64,000 bases of DNA, taken from Mediterraneibacter hominis (GTDB lineage: Bacteria > Bacillota > Clostridia > Lachnospirales > Lachnospiraceae). The translations under genes were made by a program, and so were the position numbers. This document shows positions 25,060-34,694 of the stretch, one piece after another (position 1 is the first letter of the stretch; the number at the start of each line of letters is the position of its first letter). The notes beneath the pieces are model-generated. The model made no database searches and was not told the DNA's origin. It saw only the letters and a program-made list of their open reading frames with translations. The DNA lies in assembly GCF_014287475.1 (NCBI RefSeq), contig NZ_JACOPF010000002.1:1-64000 (forward strand), in the 5' to 3' direction.

Positions 25060-25092
25060 AAGCTGCGCCTCCTTCTTATATCCATCATCAGA

Positions 25093-27567
25093 CTATTCAG
25101 GCTGCCCTGACGGAACATATACTTTCTTCAGTTTCCAAATATCTGTTACATATTCCTCTATTGTTCTGTCAGAACTGAATTTTCCGCTGCACGCCGTATT
25201 GAGAATTGCCATCTTAGACCATCTTTGCTCATCTCTGTACGCCTCCTCAACTCGTTTGTGTGCCTCTGCGTATGGCCGGAAATCCTTCAAAATAAAATAC
25301 ATATCCGGACGAGCTGTGCACTGCGTATTTAGTAGAGAATTATACAGATTCTTATACATATTGTGATCTCCATTTGCATACGTACCGTCCATCAACTGAT
25401 CGATCACCCTCTTCAATTCCCAATCATTGAAGTAAATATCCAACGGATTATAGCCCCCCTGGTTCTCATAATTGATAACCTCCTGAGAACTTAAACCAAA
25501 GATAAATGCGTTTTCTTCCCCTACTTCCTGCACAATCTCTACGTTAGCCCCATCCATTGTCCCAAGCGTAGGCGCTCCATTCAGCATAAATTTCATATTT
25601 CCTGTGCCGGATGCCTCTTTGGACGCGGTAGAAATCTGTTCACTGACGTCCGCAGCAGCAAAAAGTAATTCCGCGTTTGATACACGGTAATCCTCAATAA
25701 AGACTACTTTCAGCTTGCCATTGATACTTCTGTCGTTGTTTACTACATCTGCAACAGAATTAATAAGCTTGATCGTCTCCTTCGCACGCTGGTACCCTGC
25801 TGCCGCTTTTGCTCCGAAAATAAAAGTCCGTGGATAGAAAGACATCTCTGGATGCTCTTTTATCTGATTATACAGATACATAATATGCAGGATATTCAAA
25901 AACTGGCGTTTATATTCATGGAGGCGTTTTACCTGCACATCAAAAATAGATCGAGGATCTAATTCTATTCCATTGTGTTTTTTAATATATTCTGCTAAAC
26001 GTACTTTATTCTTATGCTTAATCTGCATAAATTCCCGACGGGCCTGCTCATCATTGACAAGCGGCTTTAAATTCGCTATCTTAGACAAATCTGTAAGCCA
26101 TCCGTCTCCGATTCTGTCGGTAATCCAGCCTGCAAGCAAAGGATTTCCATGTGCAAGGAACCGTCTCTGCGTAATTCCATTTGTCTTATTGTTGAACTTC
26201 TGCGGGAACATCTCATAGAAGTCCTTTAATTCCTGGTTTTTCAAAATTTCCGTATGAAGCTTTGCCACGCCGTTTACGGAAAATCCGGAAATAATTGCCA
26301 TATTTGCCATTCTCACCTGGCCGTCCATCAAAATTGCCATTTTCTTAACCTTCTCTTCATTTCCAGGATATTTCTCTCTTACCTGGATTAAGAACCGGCG
26401 GTCAATCTCCTGCACAATCTGATAAATACGCGGCAGAAGGCGGGAAAATAAATCAATCGGCCATTTTTCAAGTGCTTCTGCCATAATTGTATGGTTGGTG
26501 TATGCACATGTCTTGGACATAACCTCCCACGCTTCTTCCCAGTTTAATCCTTCTTCGTCAATCAGAAGCCGCATCAGTTCCGGAACTGCTACAGTTGGAT
26601 GTGTATCATTCATCTGAATAACTACTTTCTCATGCAGTTTCCGAATATCATTGTGCTTCTTTTTGTATTTTGCAATCATCGCCTGGAGACTTGCAGAAAT
26701 AAAGAAATACTGCTGTTTCAGGCGAAGCTCCTTACCTGAGTAATGATTGTCATTTGGATAAAGTACATCTACAATCAGTTTTGCCAGGTTTTCCTGTTCC
26801 ACTGCTTTGTGATAATTTCCTCTGTCAAATTCATCCAGCTGGAAATCTGTAATTGCCTTTGCGTCCCATACACGCAGTGTATTCACTACATGGTTTCCAT
26901 ATCCGACAATCGGCATGTCATATGGTATCGCCAGCACAGACTCATAATTTTCCTGAATAAAGATGTCTTTTCCTGTTTCCGGATCCTTCTCAAACCGAAT
27001 GTTTCCGCCAAAGCGTACTTCCTTTGCGTATTCTTCTCTGCGCAGCTCAAATGGATTTCCTTCCTTGAGCCAGTTGTCCGGCACTTCTACCTGGTATCCG
27101 TTTTCAATTTTCTGCTTAAACATACCATAACGGTAACGGATTCCACATCCATATGCCGGATAATTCAATGTAGAAAGAGAATCCAGAAAACATGCGGCGA
27201 GACGTCCCAAGCCGCCGTTTCCAAGAGCCGGATCCGGCTCCTCATCTTCAATCGCATTTAAATCAATGTTCATCTCTTTAAGCGCTTCTTTTACTTCGCT
27301 GTATGCAGTCATATTAATCAGGTTATTTCCAAGAGCGCGTCCCATTAAGAATTCCATCGACATATAATAAACCGTCTTGGCGTCCGCCTCATCATACGCC
27401 TTCTGAGACGCCAGCCAGTCATCAATAATTACTTCTTTTACCGCATAAGACACCGCCTGGAAAATCTGCTGCGGCGTTGCCTCATCTATTGTTTTGCGGT
27501 AAAGTGTCTTTACATTGTCCCGAACCTCCGCTTTAAATGTTTCCTTCTCAAATCTTTTACTATACAT
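25093..27567 (-). CDS. glgP: Glycogen/maltodextrin phosphorylase
   Basis: This GT35, PLP-dependent enzyme releases glucose-1-phosphate from glycogen or maltodextrin. The 824-residue length is full. The PLP-lysine signature EASGTGNMKFMLNGAPTLGT is present, as are the N-terminal DEEPDPALGNGGLGRLAACF and the FVEDYR-type motif (here FIEDYRVSNA). ATG 27567 lies only 5 bp after the ileS stop with a weak GAAGG ribosome site, so it is likely translated by coupling or re-initiation from ileS. No other glycogen genes are in the window. Confidence 0.95.
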   Translation of the reverse strand: MYSKRFEKETFKAEVRDNVKTLYRKTIDEATPQQIFQAVSYAVKEVIIDDWLASQKAYDEADAKTVYYMSMEFLMGRALGNNLINMTAYSEVKEALKEMNIDLNAIEDEEPDPALGNGGLGRLAACFLDSLSTLNYPAYGCGIRYRYGMFKQKIENGYQVEVPDNWLKEGNPFELRREEYAKEVRFGGNIRFEKDPETGKDIFIQENYESVLAIPYDMPIVGYGNHVVNTLRVWDAKAITDFQLDEFDRGNYHKAVEQENLAKLIVDVLYPNDNHYSGKELRLKQQYFFISASLQAMIAKYKKKHNDIRKLHEKVVIQMNDTHPTVAVPELMRLLIDEEGLNWEEAWEVMSKTCAYTNHTIMAEALEKWPIDLFSRLLPRIYQIVQEIDRRFLIQVREKYPGNEEKVKKMAILMDGQVRMANMAIISGFSVNGVAKLHTEILKNQELKDFYEMFPQKFNNKTNGITQRRFLAHGNPLLAGWITDRIGDGWLTDLSKIANLKPLVNDEQARREFMQIKHKNKVRLAEYIKKHNGIELDPRSIFDVQVKRLHEYKRQFLNILHIMYLYNQIKEHPEMSFYPRTFIFGAKAAAGYQRAKETIKLINSVADVVNNDRSINGKLKVVFIEDYRVSNAELLFAAADVSEQISTASKEASGTGNMKFMLNGAPTLGTMDGANVEIVQEVGEENAFIFGLSSQEVINYENQGGYNPLDIYFNDWELKRVIDQLMDGTYANGDHNMYKNLYNSLLNTQCTARPDMYFILKDFRPYAEAHKRVEEAYRDEQRWSKMAILNTACSGKFSSDRTIEEYVTDIWKLKKVYVPSGQPE

Positions 27568-27572
27568 ATATA

Positions 27573-30500
27573 TTACATACCTTCTTTCTCAACACCCATT
27601 GTGACAGCTTCCCCATTTATCTTCCATTCTTTTACATAACCGGACGGCTGTCCCTTTAAAACACTTTCTGCCAATACTTCACTGCTGATAACTTCGCTGT
27701 ATTTTTCAAAAATTGTCTCGGCTTTCTGGCTTCCTTCATAAGTCAGGCAGATTCTATCCATTACTTCAAAGTCTGCTTCTTTGCGCATTGTCTGAACTTT
27801 ACTGATAATTTCTCTTACAAATCCTTCCTCTAAGAGCTCTTCTGTCAGATTTGTATCCAGAACAACTGTAATTCCGTTATCATTTTCTGAAACATAGCCT
27901 TCGATCTGCGCTGTATCAATCAACAGATCTTCTTTAAACAATGTAATTTCCTGTCCATTCACATCCAGTTTCAACGCGCCTGTCTCATTTAATTCATCCA
28001 TCGCCGCATTTCCGTCTAATGCATCAAGGGCTGCTTTGATTCCACCTAACATTTTACCATATTTGGGGCCAACTGTCTTTAACTGTGGTTTAAAGGTATA
28101 GGAAGTAAATTCTCTTACATCCTCTGTAAATTTTATTTTCTTTACATTCAGTTCATCTGTCACAATATCCTGATAAAACCCGGGAAGCGAAAAACCTGCT
28201 TTCACAAACATCTGTCCGATTGGCTGCCGGTTTTTAATATTAGATGTGTTTCTGCATGCACGCCCCATTACAACCAATTTCAGGACATTTTCCATATTTG
28301 CTTCCAGCTCTGTATCAATATATCTTTCTTCTGGTACAGGGAAATCACACAGATGAATACTTTCTGGAGCCGTTTTGTCAATACTGCGTACAAGATTCTG
28401 ATAAATTTCTTCTGTCATAAACGGAATCATAGGAGCCGCTGCTTTGGAAACTGTGACAAGCGCAGTATATAAGGTCATATATGCGTTAATTTTATCCTGC
28501 TCCATTCCTTTCGCCCAGAACCGTTCACGGCTTCTTCTTACATACCAGTTACTCATATCGTCCACAAAATCCTGAAGCGCCCTTGCAGATTCTGGAATCC
28601 TATAATTTGCAAGATTGTCATCTACTGTACGAATCAGCGTATTTAACTTAGACAAAAGCCATTTGTCCATAACAGACAGCTTCTCATACTCTAGTGTATA
28701 TTTTGCAGCGTCAAACTCATCTATATTCGCGTATAATACAAAAAATGCATACGTATTCCATAGCGTCCCCATAAATTTGCGCTGTCCTTCCGTCACTGCT
28801 TTACCATGAAAGCGATTTGGAAGCCACGGAGCACTGTTGACATAGAAATACCAGCGGATCGCGTCGGCGCCATATGTCTTTAAAGCGTCAAATGGATCTA
28901 CCGCATTTCCTTTTGATTTACTCATCTTCTGTCCATTCTCATCCTGTACATGTCCTAAGACAATTACGTTTTTATACGGTGCTTTATTAAACAGAAGTGT
29001 AGAAATCGCCAGAAGCGAATAGAACCACCCTCTAGTCTGATCTACCGCTTCAGATATAAAGTCTGCCGGGAACTGCTGTTTAAATATCTCTTCATTTTCA
29101 AATGGATAATGGTGCTGTGCAAAAGGCATAGAACCACTGTCAAACCAGCAGTCAATTACTTCCGGTACTCGGTGCATCTCCTTTCCACATTCTGGGCAGG
29201 TGATTGTCACGTCATCTATATACGGACGGTGCAGCTCTATATCCTCCGGGCAGTTTTTAGACATTTCCTTTAACTCTGCAATGCTGCCTACAGAATGCAT
29301 ATGTCCGCACTCACATTCCCAGATATTTAAAGGAGTCCCCCAGTAACGGTTTCTGCTGATTCCCCAGTCCTGTACATTCTCCAGCCAATCTCCAAAACGT
29401 CCTTTTCCGATACTTTCCGGGATCCAGTTAATCGTATTGTTGTTTGCGATCAGATCGTCTTTTACTGCCGTCATCTTGATAAACCAGGATTCGCGTGCAT
29501 AGTAGATAAGCGGTGTGTCACATCTCCAGCAGTGTGGGTAACTATGTTCAAATTTCGGAGCGTCCAGGAGCAGTCCTCTCTCCTCCAAATCTTTTAATAC
29601 CATTGGATCTGCTTTTTTTACAAATACACCAGCAAACGGGGTTGTCTCTCCCATATTTCCTTTTTCATCTACAAGCTGTACAAAAGGAAGCCCATATTTT
29701 CTTCCCACGTTGGCATCGTCTTCACCAAATGCCGGAGCAATATGGACGATACCTGTTCCGTCTGTCATGGTAACATACGTATCACATACAACATAGAAAG
29801 CTTTTTTGTTCTGTTTCTGAGCGCTGTCGGCAGCACATTGATAAAGCGGTTCGTATTCTTTATACTCCAGATCCGTTCCTACATAAGTTTCCAGCACTTC
29901 ATATGCCGGCGTTCCTTCCTCAGCCAATTTTCCAAGCACCTTGTCTGCAAGCGCCTGTGCAATATAGTAGACTTTCTCATCTACCGCTTTCACCTTCAAA
30001 TAAGTCTCTGTCGGATGCACACACAACGCTAAGTTGGACGGCAGTGTCCAAGGAGTTGTAGTCCATGCAAGGATATATGCATCCTCATTTTTTACCTTGA
30101 ATCTTACGATTGCCGAACGCTCTTTTACATCTTTGTATCCCTGCGCTACCTCCTGTGCGGAAAGCGGAGTTCCACAACGCGGACAATAGGGCACGATTTT
30201 AAATCCCTTGTAGAGAAGTTTCTTATCCCAAATCTGCTTTAATGCCCACCACTCTGACTCGATAAAGTTATTATCATACGTGACATAAGGATGATCCATA
30301 TCCGCCCAAAATCCGACTGTACTAGAAAAATCCTCCCACATTCCCTTGTATTTCCAGACACTCTCTTTACATTTGTCGATAAATGGTTCCAGACCATATT
30401 CTTCAATCTGATCTTTTCCGTCCAATCCCAGAAGCTTTTCTACTTCCAGCTCTACCGGCAGACCGTGTGTATCCCATCCTGCCTTCCTCGGTACCATATT

Positions 30501-30728
30501 TCCTTTCATTGTACGATACCGAGGAATCATATCCTTAATTACACGGGTAAGTACATGGCCAATATGCGGTTTTCCGTTTGCTGTCGGAGGGCCGTCATAG
30601 AATGTATATTCTGGACAGCCTTCTCTTTCCTCCATGCTTTTCTGGAAAATCTGGTTGTCTGCCCAAAATTTTTCAACTTCTTTTTCTCTTTCTACAAAAT
30701 TCATGTCCGTGGAAACTTTCTTATACAT
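27573..30728 (-). CDS. ileS: Isoleucyl-tRNA synthetase
   Basis: It charges tRNA-Ile with isoleucine and edits misactivated valine. The 1051-residue protein is of the long clostridial type. It has PHIGH (HIGH motif, near residue 55), a CP1 editing domain with TTPWTLPSN, zinc-type Cys pairs (CPRCGTP, CPECGKE), KMSKSKGNAVDP and an anticodon-binding C-terminal region. It has a T-box leader whose specifier reads AUC (Ile). The downstream glgP start abuts its stop codon. Confidence 0.97.
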   Translation of the reverse strand: MYKKVSTDMNFVEREKEVEKFWADNQIFQKSMEEREGCPEYTFYDGPPTANGKPHIGHVLTRVIKDMIPRYRTMKGNMVPRKAGWDTHGLPVELEVEKLLGLDGKDQIEEYGLEPFIDKCKESVWKYKGMWEDFSSTVGFWADMDHPYVTYDNNFIESEWWALKQIWDKKLLYKGFKIVPYCPRCGTPLSAQEVAQGYKDVKERSAIVRFKVKNEDAYILAWTTTPWTLPSNLALCVHPTETYLKVKAVDEKVYYIAQALADKVLGKLAEEGTPAYEVLETYVGTDLEYKEYEPLYQCAADSAQKQNKKAFYVVCDTYVTMTDGTGIVHIAPAFGEDDANVGRKYGLPFVQLVDEKGNMGETTPFAGVFVKKADPMVLKDLEERGLLLDAPKFEHSYPHCWRCDTPLIYYARESWFIKMTAVKDDLIANNNTINWIPESIGKGRFGDWLENVQDWGISRNRYWGTPLNIWECECGHMHSVGSIAELKEMSKNCPEDIELHRPYIDDVTITCPECGKEMHRVPEVIDCWFDSGSMPFAQHHYPFENEEIFKQQFPADFISEAVDQTRGWFYSLLAISTLLFNKAPYKNVIVLGHVQDENGQKMSKSKGNAVDPFDALKTYGADAIRWYFYVNSAPWLPNRFHGKAVTEGQRKFMGTLWNTYAFFVLYANIDEFDAAKYTLEYEKLSVMDKWLLSKLNTLIRTVDDNLANYRIPESARALQDFVDDMSNWYVRRSRERFWAKGMEQDKINAYMTLYTALVTVSKAAAPMIPFMTEEIYQNLVRSIDKTAPESIHLCDFPVPEERYIDTELEANMENVLKLVVMGRACRNTSNIKNRQPIGQMFVKAGFSLPGFYQDIVTDELNVKKIKFTEDVREFTSYTFKPQLKTVGPKYGKMLGGIKAALDALDGNAAMDELNETGALKLDVNGQEITLFKEDLLIDTAQIEGYVSENDNGITVVLDTNLTEELLEEGFVREIISKVQTMRKEADFEVMDRICLTYEGSQKAETIFEKYSEVISSEVLAESVLKGQPSGYVKEWKINGEAVTMGVEKEGM

Positions 30729-30844
30729 CTTTTCTCTTTCCTTTCTATTATAATATTAAAACTATGTGGGTATACCCATTTTCACTTGTGCGCTGTGTGC
30801 ATACCCGGAGGGTTCTATTGTATCGGGAATGAAGTTTCCTAATA

Positions 30845-31320
30845 CAAAAAGAGCTTTCGTCCTGTAATAGGACGAAAGCTTTATACTTACGTTTCACCAC
30901 CTGTTACAACATACTTAAACCTTATAGTTCGTATATGTGTTCCTGATAACGCTGGAACCTGCGTCAGTCTCTACTCCTTAATTTTGTAACAGTTCAGCCA
31001 TACAGTGTGCGGAAAGCATAAAACATGCCTGCATGTTTTTGCGAGCGTACATCTGTATGAGCTAAACGCCCATCAATGAGTAAAACGGTGGCGGCAGCCA
31101 CGATAAGCACGCAGTGCGGTTTTACGAATGGTGCGGGCTGAACTGTTACTTAATTTTTACTATTCTCCATATGGAATATAGATCTTGTTTCAAGAACTAC
31201 AGCTCAAAAGTGATGTTCGTAAAATATCCTACTGATACCGGGCTTGCACCCTCCCCGGCTCGCTTAGATGTTCAGATATAATCTACTGTCTTTGTCACAG
31301 CCTTTTCTTTATACTTATAC
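30845..31320 (-). promoter_or_regulatory. Isoleucine T-box leader of ileS, interrupted by an insertion
   Basis: On the minus strand, a Stem I region contains GAACATCACTTTTGAGC with specifier ATC (plus 31212-31214) and a distal arm GGGTGCAAGCCC. The T-box core AACAGGTGGTGAAAC is at plus 30891-30905, and it is followed by the terminator hairpin AAGCTTTCGTCC/GGACGAAAGCTC plus T-run (30845-30883). Uncharged tRNA-Ile would stabilise the antiterminator. A 164-bp element (30986-31149) separates Stem I from the antiterminator. Start-site distance predicts a leader of about 590 nt to ATG 30728, about 170 nt longer than without the insertion. Confidence 0.88.
30986..31149. mobile_element. 164-bp MITE-like element with 8-bp target duplication inside the T-box
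   Basis: Perfect 14-bp terminal inverted repeats GTAACAGTTCAGCC / GGCTGAACTGTTAC bound the element, and the flanks are a perfect direct repeat TTAATTTT (30978-30985 and 31150-31157). Two internal inverted repeats (CATACAG/CTGTATG and GTAAAAC/GTTTTAC) would fold it into a cruciform or clover-like RNA. It is non-coding. It shares the end TAACAG and an 8-bp AT-rich duplication with the element at 12491, suggesting one transposase system. Confidence 0.8.
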
Positions 31321-31326
31321 AGAGTT

Positions 31327-31355
31327 ATTATAAGTAGAACCCCTAAAATAGTCAA
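31327..31355 (-). promoter_or_regulatory. ileS promoter
   Basis: Minus-strand TTGACT (plus 31350-31355), 17 bp, TATAAT (plus 31327-31332), immediately before the T-box Stem I. Confidence 0.85.
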
Positions 31356-31388
31356 GAGTTTCTAGATAATCTTTCGGATAATCTTCTC

Positions 31389-32777
31389 TTATGCATGAGG
31401 GATATTTGTATATTCGCTGATTTCTCTATTAATCGTACATAGATCTTCTACTGACAGATCATGCAGATTTTCATGCCCTGTAATTCTGGCGAACATTTTT
31501 AATTCTTCCAGAGAAACACGCAGGAAATTTGCCACTCTAGCTGCCGCCGCATCCTCATGCAGACGTGCCCTTAATTCTTTATCCTGTGTCGCAATACCCA
31601 TAGGACACATACCTGTCCCACAGATTTTATACTGCTGACACGCCATTGCAATCAATGCTGAGGAAGCAACCGCTATGGCATCCGCCCCCATTGCAAGCGC
31701 CTTAGCAAAATCAGCAGATACCCGCAATCCTCCTGTAATAATCAAACTGATATCTGACTGGATGCTGTCCAAATATTTCCTCGCACGATACAGAGCATAA
31801 ATCGTCGGAACACTCGAACTGTCTCTTAAAAATTTCGGAGAGGAACCGGTAGCCCCTCCTCTTCCGTCTATCGTAATAAAATCTGGCTCGGCATACACGC
31901 AAAAAGCTAAATCTCTCTCAATCCTTCCTGCTGCAATTTTCACCCCTACAGGTCTTCCTTCCGAAGCGTACTTCAACTGGCTGATTAAGTTCTTTAAATC
32001 CTCCTTTGTTTCTATCCCCGGAAATCTGGACGGAGCGATGATATCTTTCCCTATTGGCTTATTCCTGACTTCACTGATTTCTCTCGTTACTTTCTCTCCC
32101 GGAAGGTGTCCTCCCATTCCTGGTTTTGTCCCCTGCCCGATTTTAATTTCAATAGCATCTGCATTCCGTATATTTTCTGGGGTTACACTATACAAATTCC
32201 CAACATATTCAAAAATATATTTATCTGCTGCTTCCATTTCTTCCGGCAGAATTCCGCCTTCTCCGGAACACATAGCACTGTGTGCCAAAGCAGAACCCCT
32301 TGCAAGAGATATTTTTGCTTCTCTTGAAAGTGCGCCAAAAGACATATGGGAAATATACACTGGATTTTCTAAGACAAGCGGTTTACGCGCATGTCTCCCA
32401 ATTACCGTCTCTGTCCGTACCTGCGCTGTTTCTTCTAATGGCATAGGATCTAGCTGTGCCCCTAATATAAGAATATCGTCCCAACCTGGCATAGGCATTT
32501 CTGTTCCCATAGCAGCGGAAATGCTTTTCCCTGTCACAGCAATTTCATGTATTTCCTTCATATATCTACAGCTTTCGTCCTGCCTTACAAACTCTTTTGG
32601 GTACTCTAATTTTACTTCCTTTTTTTCTTTTATCTCTTCGTTTCTTTCCTCCTCATAAACGGTAAACTTTTCTGTCGGCTGATGACAGACTGGACATTCC
32701 TTTAAATCTGAAAACGGTCTTCTCTCCTGTTCCTCATCATAGATATAACCGCAAACACTACACCTGTACCTTTTCAT
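31389..32777 (-). CDS. Rubredoxin-fused glutamate-synthase-like FMN oxidoreductase
   Basis: A 462-residue fusion. Residues 1-45 are a rubredoxin/rubredoxin-like domain (CSVCGY, CPVC). The rest is the central FMN-binding domain of glutamate synthase (GltB type), with PVYISHMSFGALSREA, IKIGQGTKPGMGGHLPG, DGRGGATGS and an iron-sulfur Cys set CQQYKICGTGMCPMG. It lacks both the glutaminase domain and the GltD partner, so it may accept ammonia or do other FMN-dependent chemistry. ATG 32777 is chosen for AAGGAGG at good spacing; the frame opens 24 bp earlier. It is upstream of the ileS leader on the same strand but separated by that promoter. Confidence 0.85.
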   Translation of the reverse strand: MKRYRCSVCGYIYDEEQERRPFSDLKECPVCHQPTEKFTVYEEERNEEIKEKKEVKLEYPKEFVRQDESCRYMKEIHEIAVTGKSISAAMGTEMPMPGWDDILILGAQLDPMPLEETAQVRTETVIGRHARKPLVLENPVYISHMSFGALSREAKISLARGSALAHSAMCSGEGGILPEEMEAADKYIFEYVGNLYSVTPENIRNADAIEIKIGQGTKPGMGGHLPGEKVTREISEVRNKPIGKDIIAPSRFPGIETKEDLKNLISQLKYASEGRPVGVKIAAGRIERDLAFCVYAEPDFITIDGRGGATGSSPKFLRDSSSVPTIYALYRARKYLDSIQSDISLIITGGLRVSADFAKALAMGADAIAVASSALIAMACQQYKICGTGMCPMGIATQDKELRARLHEDAAAARVANFLRVSLEELKMFARITGHENLHDLSVEDLCTINREISEYTNIPHA

Positions 32778-32888
32778 ACTCTCTTCCTCCTTGCGAATCA
32801 ATCAGAAACCGTATAACACAGCTACTTACTTTTATTCTAGCATAGAGGGCATGAAGTTACTACTTACTTGTTTGGTTTGCTGTACATT

Positions 32889-34313
32889 CTAGTGTTTTCT
32901 GTATTTATTTCTTCTGTGTCTTTTCTTTCTTCTTTTTACCTGCCTATATTTTACTATCAATATCCATACGATACATAATACTACAACCGCAATACCCACA
33001 CTGACTGCTATCCTAGCAATGCTGGACGATTTCGTTTTCTTAGATGTATTCTCCTTTTCCTCCTTCTGAGCAATCTTTATATTTTTATTCTCTTCTTTCT
33101 GACTTTCCACATATTTCTTCGTCAAAATTACACTTGCGCTCCCAACATTTTGTCCATGATACGTATAGGCAGCTATTCCCTCTCTTGTTTCTTCATCTAA
33201 AAGAGTAATCTCTTGTTCTAATTCAGAGAAAGTCACCCCATTTGGCACTGTTACATATGCCTCTCCAGAAAAGGATTCTATTTCTTCAGAGCCTGCTGTG
33301 CTTATCTGGTTGTTTAAAGATATTCTATTAAAGTTCTCAAAAGCATAATCCATCACTGCACGGGTATCATCGTAGGCTGTCGCACCATAATCATATAACA
33401 CGACCGCTGCCAGACGCATTGTTCCATTGTCTGCCATTGTTACAAGTGTCGTTTTTGCCTGATCTGTATATCCGGTTTTTCCCCCAGTACAATATGCATA
33501 GTAATAGTAGTTCTCCGGCCAGAGCATTTTGTGATTCTGATAGACGATTCTTTCCTCATTCATCAGATTGGTGGGAGAAATCGTATAGGACAATGTTCCC
33601 ATAACATTTTGAAATTCTTCTTGTTTATAAACTTCGGACGCTATCAGAGCCATATCGTGTGCCGTTGTATAATGTTCTTCATCATGCAGTCCATTCGCAT
33701 TCACCCAGTGAGAACCTGTACATCCAAGCTCCACTGCACGCTCATTCATTTCTTGTATAAAGGCAGAATACCCTCCGCCCATCTTCTGTCCAATATTTTC
33801 CGCTACAGCGTAGGAAACCTCATTTGCAGACGCCAGAAGAACTCCGTATAGCGCCTCATCCAATGTAAGAATTTCTCCTGGCGTCATTCCTATGCTGGCA
33901 TCCCCGTACTCCAGAAAGGAAACACTCTCTTCTGAAAAAGTAATCGTATCTGACAATTCTCCGTTTTCAAGCGCTACCAGTGTGGTAAGCAGTTTTGTAA
34001 TGCTTGCAGGGTAGTGTCTCTCATCTATTTTCTTTCCATATAAAATAGCTTTGCTGTCCATATCCATAACAATTACAGAAGCCCCGTACACATTCGGTCC
34101 CTGCGGCCATTTCTCAAATGCATTTGTGTCTGGCACTACTTCGTAGGATTCTTGTTTTTCCTTCTCCTCTGCCGCCTGTTTTTCTTCTTCTGTCATTTCT
34201 GTTTCGGATAGAGTATCCGTCAAAGCATCTTCTGCCACTACCTTCCATGACGGCTGCAGTATAAGCACAATAGCCAATATCATAAGTAAAATCTGTTTTT
34301 CTGATTTTCTCAT
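32889..34313 (-). CDS. D-alanyl-D-alanine carboxypeptidase (DacF/PBP5 family)
   Basis: A 474-residue penicillin-binding protein that trims the terminal D-Ala of stem peptides. It has a signal sequence (about 7-27), then the S11 serine-peptidase motifs: ASITKL (SxxK), SANE (SxN) and KTGYT (KTG). A C-terminal beta domain follows, then a membrane helix (about 433-455) and a very basic tail. The anchor is a true transmembrane segment with Lys/Arg tail rather than the amphipathic helix of classical PBP5. It is monocistronic as far as can be seen. A role in spore cortex (DacF) versus vegetative wall (DacA) is undecided. Confidence 0.9.
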   Translation of the reverse strand: MRKSEKQILLMILAIVLILQPSWKVVAEDALTDTLSETEMTEEEKQAAEEKEKQESYEVVPDTNAFEKWPQGPNVYGASVIVMDMDSKAILYGKKIDERHYPASITKLLTTLVALENGELSDTITFSEESVSFLEYGDASIGMTPGEILTLDEALYGVLLASANEVSYAVAENIGQKMGGGYSAFIQEMNERAVELGCTGSHWVNANGLHDEEHYTTAHDMALIASEVYKQEEFQNVMGTLSYTISPTNLMNEERIVYQNHKMLWPENYYYYAYCTGGKTGYTDQAKTTLVTMADNGTMRLAAVVLYDYGATAYDDTRAVMDYAFENFNRISLNNQISTAGSEEIESFSGEAYVTVPNGVTFSELEQEITLLDEETREGIAAYTYHGQNVGSASVILTKKYVESQKEENKNIKIAQKEEKENTSKKTKSSSIARIAVSVGIAVVVLCIVWILIVKYRQVKRRKKRHRRNKYRKH

Positions 34314-34437
34314 TCTTTAACCTCCACAGCAATAAGCTGCCTTCTCGGTAAATACTTTGAAAATATTTTATCACTAAATAAGAAAAAAATACAGTTCAAG
34401 AATATCTATCTAAAAGTCTAATCAAAAAATGAAAAAA

Positions 34438-34472
34438 CGCCGGAAATCTTGAAAAATCAACATTTCCGACGG
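34438..34472 (-). terminator. Terminator after tRNA-Arg
   Basis: On the minus strand CGTCGGAAAT and ATTTCCGGCG pair around an inner TTGA/TCAA pairing, and are followed by TTTTTT. Confidence 0.85.
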
Positions 34473-34479
34473 AATCTTC

Positions 34480-34556
34480 TGGCGTCGCTAAGAGGATTTG
34501 AACCTCCGGCCTACCGCTTAGGAGGCGGTCGCTCTATCCAGCTGAGCTATAGCGAC
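34480..34556 (-). tRNA. tRNA-Arg (anticodon CCT)
   Basis: The minus-strand cloverleaf has acceptor GTCGCTA/TAGCGAC, discriminator G, D-arm AGCTCAGCTGGATAGAGC, anticodon loop CTCCTAA (anticodon CCT, reading AGG), T-arm GGTTCAAATCC and encoded CCA at plus 34480-34482. It is a single gene flanked by a promoter-like site and a terminator. The remaining gap 34557-34694 shows no other gene. Confidence 0.95.
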
Positions 34557-34572
34557 ATTTCAAAATTGTCAA

Positions 34573-34600
34573 ATTATAACAACTACCTTTTTTATGCCAG
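34573..34600 (-). promoter_or_regulatory. tRNA-Arg promoter
   Basis: Minus-strand CTGGCA (plus 34595-34600), 16 bp, perfect TATAAT (plus 34573-34578), about 16 bp before the tRNA. The -35 match is moderate. Confidence 0.6.
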
Positions 34601-34694
34601 TTATCTTTTTAAAGGCACTTATTGACACATTTAACAATATAACACAATTATTTAAATTTCTCAATATCTTTCCTTATAAGTTTTCCATATTTTA

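Noticed and set aside
30291..30842. Plus-strand frame running from ileS into its leader
   Set aside because: It is antisense to ileS and Cys/Phe-rich with no recognisable domain.
32038..32658. Plus-strand open frame of 206 codons
   Set aside because: It is antisense to the glutamate-synthase-like gene, with no start signals or family resemblance.
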